DNA from: Heterodera schachtii
Lineage: Eukaryota > Nematoda > Chromadorea > Rhabditida > Heteroderidae
DNA: 64,000 nt
Assembly (NCBI GenBank): GCA_023374025.1
Contig: SIJG01000015.1
Span: forward strand, 2,185,638 to 2,249,637
Direction of reading: 5' to 3'
In this document: piece by piece, positions 23,225 to 35,270 of the stretch
Layout: each line of letters begins with the position of its first letter
Numbering within the stretch: position 1 is the stretch's first letter
Notes under the pieces: model-generated
The model's input: only the letters and a program-made list of their open reading frames with translations
Told to the model about the DNA's origin: nothing
The model's database searches: none
Program-made: the position numbers and the translations under genes

Positions 23225-25768
23225 TCATGGATGGCCAACAAATGGCACGAACACATGGATTAGGGATGAAGCATTATTGGCCAAGAATGGACTTGGACTC
23301 AAATTCATTGGCGGCTGTTCTTCGACTTGCAAACTCTTGAACCGTTTTTGTGACAGTGGTGTTACTCCAGCTGCTTCAAAAGTCAAACAGTGGATTTCGT
23401 CCACCCGAATAATTTCCTTTGTCTCCGGCTTACTGTAGCCCCAAAAGCTTACTGTACCCGCTTCGGCCTTCTGTAAAATTGGTCAATCAAACCGGGTTTT
23501 TTGCAATTAGCAGACCCGACTCACATAACAATCAACATCAAGACGAGCCCAACCATATAGATAATCTTTTTGGATTTGAATTCCATTGACCTTGAATTTA
23601 AAAATTAATTAATAGATGAGGATTTTTCCATTTGTGTTCCCATTTGTCCTTATTTACGCTTATCGTTCCTATTTTTTCTTATTTCCACTATTTTTTGATA
23701 TAAAAAATGGTAATTTTGGGCCTATTAATTAATTAATTACCTTTATTATTGGACAAAGAAAACGATCGTGTGCCCATTTTTCTTCAGCGAGGCATTTCTT
23801 ATCACCGTGACAGGAGCAGTTATGATATTGAAGTTTGAACACGTCATAACACTGCAAATTGCCGCTGCCGGGGTTTCTTTTTTCGGCATACAAATTTTCG
23901 GATTTCACGCATTTGCTCGAACTGGTGAGTTTGACGTTGCCTTAACAGATTTTCAGAACAATTTTCCATTTTTTATTGGTTCTGATTTTGAAAAACATTT
24001 AAATTAAGCTAATTTAAAATAAATTTATTTTATTAAAAAAATATAAATCTTATTTTTCAGTTTTCCTTGCCTGATTCATATGTCAGTTCGAATACGGTAG
24101 ATGGTACGGTCCATTTTGGTGAAAGGTGCACGGATATGACAATGTCCATGTCCGGCTTTTCCGCCGCAAATCCAATTTTTGTATTCATTTGCGTTCAGAT
24201 CAGTGAGTGCACGAGGACAGCAAAGTTTGGCACCTTAATAAATGATCATTTTGCTAATCAAATAATTAATTTAATTGTTTTTTTTGCCTTGGGCTCTTTT
24301 GTCGGTACGGTATTTCATCTCGACGTACGGTGGTGTGCATGGGTGTGAGCAGATAAGCGAATTGTTCAAACTTTTGAATTGAATTCGCACTTTTGTGCCA
24401 GGCATGGGCTAAAACCCTTTTCGCTTATTTTATATTGTTAATTCTTATCATTTTAATTATTCATTTTTAAATAAAAATTTGCCGTAATTCGCCAATGACA
24501 ACGGCATTCTTTGTCGGCAGAAGTGCATCCGATCATCGGCTTCAACACTTTAGCGGTCTGATCAGATTTCAATTCCATCGACTCGTTACTCAAAATATTG
24601 CAGTTTTCGTCTAATAAATTGGGGGAAGATTTTTTTGGAAAATTTATCTACCATTTCATTTAAAATTTCTTTTAATTGAATTAATTAGTCGCACTCTCTT
24701 CGAGTGCGGCACAGTTTTGGCCACCGTATCCGTCCGGACACTGGCATTTTGTGCAATCATTCGGATTCAAATAGCCCCCGTTTTGGCACTTGTCCTCATG
24801 GCCTTTGCATAATTCTGGAAAATGGAAAATCTACTTAAATTAATTTGCAATTAATTTGCCTTTGCAATAAATTTGGTTAATTATCGCCGCGTCTTTGAAA
24901 GAGATTCGTTCGTGTTGGCCAATCGTTTGCTGGTAAAAGCGTGGCAAAGTGATCCGATCGTACTGATCGCTGCAATCAAACAATAATTAATAACAACAAT
25001 TATTAAATTTAGTCTCATTATTTAGAGCTAGGAACCCGGGATTTTCCGTACAAACTCCTCAAAATATCTCAATGAAAAAGCTTGAAAATTTTTGCAAAAA
25101 TAACAATCTCTCCCACATTACATTAATTGGACACTTGCCAAAAATGAACAAAATTCGATAATTTTAAAAAATCATCTCCGTCTCCGTTTTAAAAAGCCCT
25201 AAAAACCCAGGTTTTTTTAAAAATTTCATTAAAATTTACCGACTCAGCACCGAACTCTCGGTTCCGGGCCGCTCTTTTCATGTTTTCAAAATAATATTAC
25301 TTTCTTTCGTCATATGCTCCACCATCATGCAGCACCGAGCCAAAATCGTAATCAAAGCCAAAATTTTCTGTGTCATGATAAATGAGCGATTGCTATTAAA
25401 ATTTTGAAAAATTTAATTTTTGCACAATTTTTTAAAAATTTTTTTACTTCGTTTTTGTCCCTAAAAATGACAAAGTTTCGCGCATCGCTCCTGCTTTGCT
25501 CGTGCACATTGCCAAGTGCGTGCAACAGTTCATGACAAGCAACGTCGGACATGGTTTCAACTTCAAATTAATATCACAATAAAACACTAATTGCCACAGC
25601 AATACCGTACCCATTATTGATTGAATTACAGTATAGTAAGTAAGTGCAAATATTAATTTAATATTTTTTTAATTTATAAAATTAAAAAACACACATAACA
25701 ATTGTGTTCCATTGCAAGCATAAGTTCTTGCCAACCACCATCTTTGCCAACCTTCGATAGTCCAAGGA
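23225..25768 (-). CDS. astacin (M12A) metalloprotease, NAS-type, 5' end not found
   Basis: Proposed exons, in transcript order: 25691-25768, 25448-25560, 25301-25392, 24860-24969, 24695-24814, 24483-24610, 24288-24408, 24193-24233, 24071-24155, 23741-23940, 23525-23590, 23225-23470 (stop TGA 23225-23227). Every junction keeps frame. Astacins are secreted zinc endopeptidases used by nematodes in moulting, digestion and tissue invasion. Seen in order: SKVGKDGGWQELMLA, zinc site HELLHALGNVHEQSR (HExxHxxGxxH), Met-turn region SVLHDGGAY, TIGQHERISF, an EGF-like domain (CQNGGYLNPND..CQCPDGYGGQNC), a CUB domain (CHWRIT..VRIQF..YVEMKY..KLCC..VFELTYES), then an unrecognised Cys-rich C-terminal extension. 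Odd: the Met-turn has Leu-His-Asp where Met-His-Tyr is usual, so activity may be altered. Signal peptide, propeptide and the first part of the catalytic domain were not located. Four introns, probably five, have GC donors. Confidence 0.8.
24071..24860 (-). other. cluster of GC-AG introns in the astacin gene
   Basis: Intron positions with GC donors: 24815-24859 (AAAG/GCAAAT), 24409-24482 (ACG/GCAAAT), 24234-24287 (CAAG/GCAAAA) and the one ending exon 24071-24155 (TCAG/GCAAGG; acceptor TTAAG before 23940). A fifth, 24156-24192 (37 nt, AAC/GCAAAT to AAAAG), is tentative because its acceptor is poor. For the four firm cases no GT donor preserves the frame, and the joined peptides match EGF and CUB patterns across the junctions. 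The remaining introns of the gene use GT. Confidence 0.75.
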
Positions 25769-26648
25769 CTAAATTTTTGATCGGTAACAATTAAGACGAA
25801 TTTTTGAGAGAAAATTAGAATTTTCTAAAAAAGAATCTCTAAAAACTTTCACTTATTCTTCAAGCAAAAAACTTGAAAATTTCTTTTATTTACTCATAAA
25901 TTCTGATTCCTTAATTCATTTGTATCTCAAATAAATACATTTAATTAGTCTTTTTATATTTCATTATAATTACTTTAAATTGTGCATTTAGTAAATTTTT
26001 TAATGTATTATTCATATTTTTTTAATAATTCAAGTCATATTCTCAATTTTTCTTGCAGCTTATCATTTTTAATGAATTCTTGAACCAGTGTGATGCTTCT
26101 CAGTTTCTGCAATTTTAAAAAAAAATAAATAATCTAATTTTAACTTTTCGTTTACAAGAAAAATTAAATGGATAAAAACAAAATTAATTTACGTATTTTA
26201 TTTTAAAATTTTCACTTGTATTCAAATTTAACTTTTGCTAAGGCTTTATTTGGATTTTATTTATGAAAACATATTTGAACGTATTATTTTTTATCTGGCT
26301 AAAAATATTTGAGTTTTTGATGGTATTGCAATCAAATTTATATTCTGAATGAGTTTATAAGGTTTTGATATTTTTGCAAATAAATATTTTGTATAGCTTT
26401 TTGTTATAATTGGATATGGTATTGTTTTAATTTTATTGTTTTATGCATTAATGTAAGGAAAAACTCGACGTCGAGAAGATTAACTGCCTTTTTTCTTCTC
26501 TTATTCACAATTTAGTGTTTTTAGTTTTATTTAATTTTTATCAATTTCACAAACAAATTATTACAAATCATTGTATAATTATTTATATATGAACCAACGT
26601 AAAATATTTTGCGTAATTAAAATTTTTTTGATAATTTATTTATATTTG

Positions 26649-26759
26649 TCAATCTTTTAAGTCGCAAGTAACTTGCATTCGTAAAGATTTATCATCCACG
26701 CAGTTCTTCGCCATTATTGTGGAACCATATAATACGTATTCTTTTTGGCGTAAAGATTG
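26649..26759 (-). CDS. possible terminal exon, unknown small protein
   Basis: A minus-strand open segment of 36 codons plus TGA (26649-26651) follows a good acceptor (TTTTGTTTTAG, phase 0). It reads KEYVLYGSTIMAKNCVDDKS, then LRMQVTCDLKD. Two Cys and mixed composition stand out from the AT-rich flanks. It ends in a stop, so it cannot be an internal exon of the astacin gene downstream unless a different frame is used. Unrecognised. Confidence 0.3.
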   Translation of the reverse strand, partial: QSLRQKEYVLYGSTIMAKNCVDDKSLRMQVTCDLKD

Positions 26760-29700
26760 CTAAAACAAAATAATCTCTAATTCTTTAAATTAATAATTTT
26801 TAATAAATTTAATTTATTAAATTCATTCAATGTTTATGCTTTTATATTTTAATTCGTTGTTTGAATTCATATTTAATTTTAAAGGACTGTCGAACATGGC
26901 AATAGTTTTTTGTTTTAAAATCATTAATTTTACTAAATATATTTAATTACTTTTTATTAATATTATTTTTGAAAAATATGTAACCGTACATTTAATTTTT
27001 AACTCTAATTTTCGTAATTATCTTTTTAACGAAATGTTAATTTTAATTAGAAAACTACTTATCATATATTATTTTTTAAATAATTTTTACTGCTTTTTAT
27101 TAATGCTCATAAGAGCACGTTTTATTTCCTTTATTATGTATTCATAAACTTTTTCTGGAATTTAATTATTATTTATTGCATTTTCTTTTAATTTTTAATA
27201 TATGATGATTTTTATTTATTTTTTTCTAGTCTTTTAATAAATTATTTTTATTTTTATGTAATCAAGACGTCTTTTAAGAGTTTCGAATAGGTCTTCTTTA
27301 AAAAATTTTAATTCACGCATGCTAGAAAGGGTCCCTTTTTTGTTCTTAAGCGTGACTTTATTAGGCGTTTAATTGCTTTTCACAGAGTCTAAATTATTTT
27401 CGATTGTGTTTTGATGTTCCCGTTTATTCAAATTTATTATGTAAATATTCTGCTATTTTTTAGCATTAACTAATAGATTCATAAATGTCTCGCTCCTCTT
27501 TGTTCTCTTCGTTTAATATTTATTATAAATATACCTAAAAAATTACTGATTATTTTTTTCCATATTATTTTATGAGTTCTATATTTTTTTATTGGTGAAA
27601 AACATCATAATATCAATTATTATGCTATAAAAATGTTAATTACACATTGCTTTTAATGGAAATTTCACGAACATCTTTCATTCCATAATTTATTATTAGC
27701 AGTTTTTTGTTTTATTTTCTCACTCGATTCCAACTTAATTTTATTATGTCATAAATTTGAAATCTTTTTAAACTTAAGTTATGATCGTGAGGATCTCGAT
27801 GAATTTAATTTATTACTAATTTTGAAAATTTATATTTAATTAAATCATTCATCTCGTGCTATTCCATCAGATTTCACATGCGATTGGCTATGAGTACTTT
27901 TCAAATTCTCGTAAATTAATGAATTAGTAGTGTTCATCTCTTTTTAAACTTGCGTCATACCATATAAATATTCCAACGGTAGTTCGTTTCTTTTTAAAAT
28001 TAATTTTTGATTTTTTGAAAATCTGACATTATTTACTTGTCCTCTTTGCGAAAATAGCTTTCCATTCCTTACTTCATCATGTATAAAGTTGCATTGAAAT
28101 AATATATTTGGGATATGAAATTTATTTATTTTTTATTATTAATATATTTTCTTCATTCCAGTTAAATTTTTGGCTGTTTATAAGTCATAGAAATATTTGT
28201 TTTTATTTTTAAACAAATCTTAATTATTTATTGTAGTTGATTTTTCCTGGCAATTACTTATTTTTCTGCTCTAAGTAAATTATTTTTTTAGTAATATTAA
28301 TTGTTAGAAAGTAAATCTGAATTACAAATTTACGATATGATAAATGACATGAGGATCCAGCCAGCAGCGCCATATTACGCTTGGGTTTGCGCTATTCTTA
28401 TTTTTATTGTTAAATAATTTTCGAGAAGCTTGTTCTTTTAATCATTTTATTATTTTTCATATTTTATTACGTGTTTAGTTATTTGTTTTTACTTAAAGTT
28501 TTAAGTTTTCTCATTTAGACCATTTAGAACACAACACATCATAATCCGTAAATTAAGCACAAAAATGAGATAAATAAGAGATAAATAAAATTAAAAAATA
28601 AATTTTCATGCAAAATTTCGAGTCTAGAAAATTTAATAATTAATAATCATTTTGCGCTCATTAAAATAATTTTATTTATAAATTATAATTTTCAAAGGTA
28701 GAAATTAATTAGGACTTCTAAATTAATTTACAATAAATATTTTATTATATTTTTGTTATCTTTGAATTTTTGTTTATGCATTCACTTGCCAAGTAATATA
28801 GTACATGCGTTGGCCATTTTAAAAACATATATTTTTATTATTTAATATTTAAACAAAATTTAAAAGATTTTGAAAAAATTATATAAACGAATATAGCAGG
28901 TTTATTTTTTCCAAGTATCTGTCGTTTGACTTTATTTGTAATTTTAATAATTGTTAAATCTACAGAAAATTTTTTATACAAAATTATTTCCCTGATAGAT
29001 TCCTAGTTTTTGTTCTGATAATGTATTGGTCCTTGAGATTATTCCCTTTCAATTTCTTATAAATTATGTATTAAAATTAAATATTATTTATTTAAGATTA
29101 TTAGTCTTCATTTTTCTCTTAAAAATACTCTTTTTTTTGAAGAAACCAGAACCTTGCATTTAATTTTTAAATTTTCGCTATAGTTAAAGAATCAGCTTTT
29201 GTGTAGTTTTTTTGATTAATGTTTGTTTTATTGTATTATTAAATTTGAAATAAATTTTTTCTGATACTTTGGGGTTTTTCCAGAATATTTGCATGTTATT
29301 AATTTTTTCAAATTTTTTTAATGGTAATCAATGTAAAAGAATGCAATTGTCTTATTCTTTCCAATATATTTATTTAAAATGATTTTTGTTTGTTTTATCA
29401 ATAAAAAATAATTATTATAGGTATATCAAATTAGTTGTTCAATAATTAGCTCTTATTTTGCTCCTCCAATGCTCCTCCTAATGAATCAGCAACATAATTT
29501 AACCAAAAAACGTAAATACTGTTGGTTTTTTCTTTAACATGCTTTTAATAAATGATAAATTTGTATAAATTGCTTGAACTTTATGTGTTTAAATGTGTTA
29601 TTTATTTTTTTAATTAACCCTCCAGATCATTTATAATCTTTATTTTTGGAAATTTTTTATAATATTTTTTATAAAAAATTTTTAATTTTACTCTTAAATC

Positions 29701-30022
29701 TTAACTCTCTTTAGTTTATTTCCTATTTTTTTTTTAAAATATACAAGTGACAAAAAACACTTATCTCATAGCATATCTGATTTGCACTTCGTCGTGATTC
29801 AATTTTTTTCTTTTTCTTGATTAATAATAAATGCTCGATTAAATTATCTTTTCAATAATTCATAAATTATAGTTTTGTTTATAAATATAGTTGTTGTAAA
29901 TATTATATCAATAATCAAATAAATGTAATTTTTGCTAATCAACATAAAATCTCGAATGAAACAAACCGTATGAAGTCGAAGCAAACGTCCGTCACACGCC
30001 CGCAGGCCCAAAGCTATTTTCT
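26760..30022. other. T-rich non-coding stretch
   Basis: AT-rich with T in excess on the plus strand. No exon, RNA gene or bounded repeat could be supported. A small GC-richer patch at 28350-28395 has no open frame of note. Confidence 0.5.
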
Positions 30023-30237
30023 AAATAACTCTGTTTCCGGACTGACGGCGAGGAGGTAGCAGAAAATCACAATACATTCTAGTATGTACAGTACACCCTT
30101 TCTAATTTTTATTTAAAACGCCTTTCCCAAGGGCAACGGGATGTGAAAACAATTAATCACCATTTGGGTCGTTCTACTTCTCAAAATCATTTCGCATATT
30201 CTACTAGCTCCTTGCTTGAGTCCGGAAACAGTTATTT
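30023..30237. mobile_element. small inverted-repeat element (MITE-like), about 215 bp
   Basis: AAATAACTCTGTTTCCGGACT at the left faces AGTCCGGAAACAGTTATTT at the right. The arms pair over about 19 bp with a 2-nt bulge (TC). The interior is GC-richer than its surroundings and has no open frame. No clear target duplication is seen, so the superfamily is open. A stable foldback or short hairpin RNA source is the alternative reading. Confidence 0.6.
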
Positions 30238-30346
30238 TTAAAATATTATTTTGTTTTTTCTTAAAATGGAATTAATGCTGGCTAAAGCAGTCGCAAATGT
30301 GTCTAATATGGATAAATTTTTGAATATTTTTTTTGTTTTAATAAAA

Positions 30347-30676
30347 TCCCAAAATGTCGGGTCCCCAAATTTCGGGTTCCCTAAGTGTAGGGTCCCCAAA
30401 AGTCGGGTCCCCAAATGTCGAGTTCCCCAAATATCGGATCTTCAAAAGACGTTCGGTCCACGAATGTCGGGTCCCCAAATGTCGGGTTCCCTAAGTGTCG
30501 GGTCCCCAAAACTCGGGTCCTCAAATGTCGAGTTCCCCAAATATCGGATCTCCAAAAGACGTTCGGTCCACGAATGTCGGGTCCCCAAAACTCGGGTCCC
30601 CAAATGTCGGAATCCCCAAAAGTCGTGTCCCCAAATGTCGGGTCCCCAAGTTGCAAATCCCCAAAAGTCGCACCAC
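30347..30676. repeat. GGGTCCCCAAATGTC minisatellite with 110-bp higher-order unit
   Basis: Variants of a 15-16-bp unit (GGGTCCCCAAATGTC, GGGTTCCCTAAGTGTC, GAGTTCCCCAAATATC and others) run without interruption. A longer block recurs at 110-bp spacing: AGTTCCCCAAATATCGGATC starts at 30421 and 30531, and GTTCCCTAAGTGT at 30376 and 30486. This gives two full higher-order copies plus a partial one. Because 15-mers keep frame and stops are rare, several long frames open on both strands; these are by-products, not genes. Confidence 0.9.
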
Positions 30677-30684
30677 GGTCTAAA

Positions 30685-31040
30685 ATATTATTAAAATTTA
30701 TTAGTTTCAATATCATCTGTTTATATCTTTTGTATAATATTTTTTATATACATAATTGACATAATTTGATAGACATTGCATTTGATTTTTATTCTTTAAT
30801 GTGTTATGTATGATAAGTTCAACACATTGTGGTTTTTAAATCATGATCTCCCTTGGTGTAGATTCCGAAAGTTTTCATTTCGGCATTTTTTTTAATATTT
30901 TCATCATTTAAATTTTAAACCATTTAAAAGGAAATGTTAATAACAGTTTTAAGGGTTCAAGCCAATTTCTAATTTTATATTGTTCTTTTATTTTTGACTA
31001 CTCGTTTTAATTTATTTGGTCAATTTTAATTTTAATGGTT
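30685..31040 (+). repeat. dispersed repeat family, copy 2
   Basis: It shares with 20833-21588 the ordered motifs TTTCAATATCATCT, TTGACATAATTTGATAGACA, TTCAACACATTGTGGTTTT, AACAGTTTTAAGG and TTTTTGACTACTCGTTTTAA. It starts immediately after the minisatellite. It is shorter than copy 1 and lacks the 3' part shared by copies 1 and 3. Confidence 0.65.
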
Positions 31041-31086
31041 TCCTCATCGTATTTTTAATTGCAATCCATTGTATAATTTTTTTATG

Positions 31087-31570
31087 CATTTTCTTAGATT
31101 GACCTTTTAAACTCTTCAGCCATTATAGTGTCTATAACATAATTGGTTAATTACCGTTATTATTTACATTATATTATTGCATTTTAACAGACTGTATTTG
31201 ATTATTATGAAAAACATTTCTTTTTGCTTTTTTTATCTTATAGCATTTATTGCTTTTTGACAAATAAAATATTTTCCTTCTCGTGTCTACCTTCTTCTTG
31301 TTAATTCGCATCATTCGGCGCCACTGAATGCGTGTCTGAATATAATGGGAAATTGTTGCCCAATTATGTTATCGAATACAAATTTTATTACAATATATGG
31401 TATAATTTTAATAATTTTCTTAGATTGACCTTTTAAACTCTTAGCCATTAAAGTGGCAATTTAACTTTATTATTTAAATTAAATCAATTCTTTTTTATCA
31501 GATTGCATATGATTATTATGAAAAACATAATTTTGTTTTTAATCGTTTAGCATTTAATTGCTTCTTTTTA
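31087..31570 (+). repeat. local direct duplication, about 165-175 bp units
   Basis: TTTTCTTAGATTGACCTTTT, then AAACTCTT and AGCCATTA, opens both blocks (near 31090 and 31417). Each continues to GATTATTATGAAAAACAT and a TTTAGCATTT or TAGCATTTATTGC end. The copies differ by many substitutions and small gaps, so the duplication is old. Confidence 0.6.
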
Positions 31571-32289
31571 AATGTAATTATTTTTTCTACCTTTTTAGTG
31601 GGTTTTCGTTTCAAATATTTTACGATTTGTTTTATTACTTTTATTATATAATTTATACTGGCGCATTAGTTTTTCTCTAATTATTTAAATTTTTTGGTTT
31701 TTATTTAACCAATTTGTGACTAAATTTTGCTCCTACGATTGTGAAAATGAAGTAGCGATGTTTAATATTTATTCCATAGTTTAAAGGCATTTAGGTACTA
31801 ATATTGTCTTGAATTTTGTATTTGATTTGCTTTATAGATATTTTTGTATATTATACTTTTTTGGATAATATGATGTAAGTGCGGTTGTCCGGCTGTCCAT
31901 ACCTCACGACTTTTGGAGTATTTACAAATCCAGATCTATTTACATTAATGTTTTTATTAACTTCTTTATATCAATGATAGAATAGATTTTTATTGAAATA
32001 CCATCATTTTTTAAATAATTAATTTAATATATATATTTTTTACTTCCGTATTTTATTCTTATATTCCATTTATTTTTTATTTGTAAGGTATGAAAATAAT
32101 CTTTTAATCTTTCATCTATTTATTACTTTTAGATTATATAATACATTTAAGTGCAAGTTGAAAATATTCTATTTTTTAAATATATTTTATTAACAACTTG
32201 CGTCGAATTAGTAAGGAACAGATAGGCTATCTATTAATTTTAAAAATTTGGAAATTTCTTAATTTAGGCATATTTGCATAACTTTTTCA

Positions 32290-32760
32290 TTTTTTATAAA
32301 TAAATTTAGTTATTTATTATATATTCATCGTGGATTAATTTAGATTTCATTCATTTCTTGCGACGTAGAAATTTCTTTCTCCAATAGGCAATTTCCAAGT
32401 AACATCTTGAAACTAAAAATCTTTATCATTGACAACAAAAAAATCAGCTTTATAAAATTAATTATTATTCTATAATTTAAATTATGGGAAGAATAAATTT
32501 TTTTATAACAAGATATATTAAATATTCCAAAGTGATATATAAATCTTTTTGTATGTATTTGCATAATGTTAACATTTCTTTTTTCATATATAAAACTTAT
32601 TTATTTTTTATATAATCATTGTGGAATTAAATAAATTTATTCATTTCTTGCGTCTGCTGACCTCTATTTTTTCATTCTTTATTAGACCATTTCAATTATA
32701 ACAAGATATATATTAAATATTAAAAAGTGATATTTGATTCTTCATTAAATATGAATTTAA
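32290..32760 (+). repeat. diverged tandem duplication with TTCATTTCTTGCG motif
   Basis: ATTCATTTCTTGCG near 32349 and 32640, and ACAAGATATATTAAATATT then AAAGTGATAT near 32508 and 32701, recur in the same order. This indicates two diverged copies about 200-290 bp apart. A third TTCATTCATTTCTTGCGTC lies at about 22105. Confidence 0.55.
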
Positions 32761-35051
32761 ATAAATTAAAATTTATAATTTGTTTGTTATAGTTTGCCTT
32801 GTTTCGTTTTTCTTAAATGATTTTTTGTTCAATTATTTAAAAAAATTATAATTTTTCTATTGCTTTAAAGAGAAAGTTTTTAATTTTTTAATATTTTCGA
32901 AATACATTTATTTTATGCCACGCTGAAGTTCCCTCAACATTTTTCGACTAAATTATCAGCAATATTTAGTAATTTAATATGAAAAAATAAATTCTTGGGA
33001 AATCTCGGTAGCAGTTCTTCTTGGTTTCTTATTTTAGTTTTTTTTTAAAATACAAACTCATTAATTCAATTAATATAATTAAATTATTCTTTAGTAAATT
33101 ATATTAATTATTTTATATATTTTAACAAAAAATAAAGATTAATTATTTTAATTTATTAGATTAATTAAGATTTAATAATTTTTCACTTTTTATGAGTTCG
33201 ATTTATAATTCTGAATTTGATTTACTCAATTTATTATTTAATTCTTGTTTTTCAAGTTTTTGATAATATTTTGTAAAAAAATATATAAGTTAATATATTG
33301 ATAAATGTTTCATTTATAAATATATTTTTGATAAATAATTTATTTTTTGTTACACCTTTTGTAAAAACCTATAATATTTCTTCATTTTTAAGAATCAAAA
33401 CCACCTTTGCATTTTTTTCATTTATTGAGTATTATAATTAATATTTTATTTCTTTGTGTTGAATGATTCTATTTTTCTATGTCGTTTTTGCCCTGAACTC
33501 TTTATTCAATTTTTTAACAAGATTGCATTTTTGGATATTTCATAAAGTTAATTAATTTTTCTTTCCATTTTTATTATTTGAACCAAAATCCAATGGTCAG
33601 TCTTCTTCATCTAGATTTATTGCTTTTATCATTACTTTATAATTTTTCATGATTTAAAAGCCGAAGAAATCATGGTGTTATTATAAAAATATATAACTAT
33701 AATTATGCATGTTGAGCTTTAAAAAATGTCCTTATAACCTTTGCTTTTTGTGAGTTATTAATTAATTAATTAATTAATTCTATGAAGTAAAACTTTTTAA
33801 AATATTTTTTATCTGCTCTTTCATAATCATTCAAGCTTACAATGTATTAAGCTAGTATTTTGATTTAATTGCTTTTTTAAAATTCAAATAGAGGAGGAAT
33901 TGTCTTATTATTTAAATATATTTTTCAAATTCTGAATGATTTGTTATTTTCTCAATAAAAATAATTAAATAGATATATAAAATTAGCTTTTATATAATTT
34001 GCGATTTTTTTGCTCTTACTGTGCTCCTTGGCAGGCTTCATTTTATCTTTTTATTAATACAAAATTATTGCAATATTTCCAAAAATACTTAAACAATATT
34101 CGAGTTTATATTTAAATTTTGTTTATTTAATTCCAATGTTTAACAATTCAAAATTAAATTAGATTTATTTTGATCAATTGAACCATAAATTTCATTTTTT
34201 GGGTTATGTTCTTCTTCATATTTTAATTTTTTGTTGTCAACGTAGAAATTCTGTCGATTCGGCGAGCCAAATACGAATTATAAATCTCTTAATCTTCACG
34301 AATAGCGCGTTCAAAAGCTAATTAGTATTTTTATATTTGATTTTCTATCGAAAAATTATATTTTTTATTTTCCTATGTCATTTCATTAATTTCAATGAAT
34401 TTTAATTCTTTCAAATTGTTAAAATTTTTCCGTGAAATAAATTAAAATTTTAATGTTGGCATTATCTTGTGTAGTCCATTTAAGTGACCAGGGTCTTCGT
34501 TAATTCTCATGCAAAAATTTTTTCTTAGTGTTTTTTGTGTCATTTGAAGTAATTATCTATTACCTTGTTCTATCGCGAAGGAACCAATTCAAGTTTTTTC
34601 CCAGTCTTTATAATATATTCATAACATTTATGGAATTAAATTATTGCATTTATTGTTTATTTTTAAGTTATATTTAATCAAATTCTCTTAAATATTTTAT
34701 TTGTAATTTATGGTCTTCTTATTTTATTATGTGTTTTCATTTATTCAAACAAATTAAAATGTTTTATTCCTTCATTCTTATAATGGAATTTTTTATTAAT
34801 ATCTCTTCGTGCATCTCTTTTTATATTTGTTAAAACTTTACTTTTTTATTTATTTTTTCTCTTTTCAGGGATTGCATTAGTATTCCGATAGAGTTATTTT
34901 GTCGACACTTTTCTCTAAATACATTTATTCAATTTTCTAACGAATATCTATCTCAATAGAAGTAGTAAGATTATCCAGTTCGAACTTTTATTAAAAAAGA
35001 TATTTTATTTTTAGCTTTTAATAAAATATAGATATTATTAGGAATTCGTTT
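32761..35051. other. T-rich non-coding stretch
   Basis: AT-rich without supported genes. Contains a (TTAA)n microsatellite at about 33757-33778. Confidence 0.5.
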
Positions 35052-35270
35052 CAATCAATTTTACATTCTTAAGTACCATTCGATAGCCCAGTTTTTTCTT
35101 AATTAGCCAAAACTTAGCAAATAAAATTATCAAATTTAACATATGTTATGGCAGAAAATGTACTTGTTTTCATACGAATTTTTCTAAAGTTAGCCAAATT
35201 TTTTAACTTTTCAAGGCTAATAGAAAAAAGCTGGGCTATCGAAATGTAACAAGAATGTAAAATTTGATTG
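35052..35270. mobile_element. inverted-repeat element (MITE), 219 bp, long arms
   Basis: The left end (CAATCAATTTTACATTCTT, then CATTCGATAGCCCAG and TTTTTTCT) is the reverse complement, with a few differences, of the right end closing at 35270. This gives arms of about 50 bp around an AT-rich core. There is no coding capacity and no convincing target duplication. It abuts, and seems to cut off, the 5' side of the DNA polymerase relic, so it inserted into or next to it. Confidence 0.75.

Noticed and set aside
23768..24348. Plus-strand frames of 79 and 93 codons
   Set aside because: They are antisense shadows of the CUB and C-terminal exons of the minus-strand astacin gene, which has family motifs and consistent splice phases.
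30251..30759. Four long frames on both strands (up to 147 codons)
   Set aside because: They are generated by the 15-16-bp minisatellite, which rarely makes stops; the peptides are simple repeats of the type KCRVPKSRVP.
33757..33778. (TTAA)n run as a possible piggyBac target hot spot
   Set aside because: It is only a short microsatellite in AT-rich DNA; no piggyBac termini are nearby.
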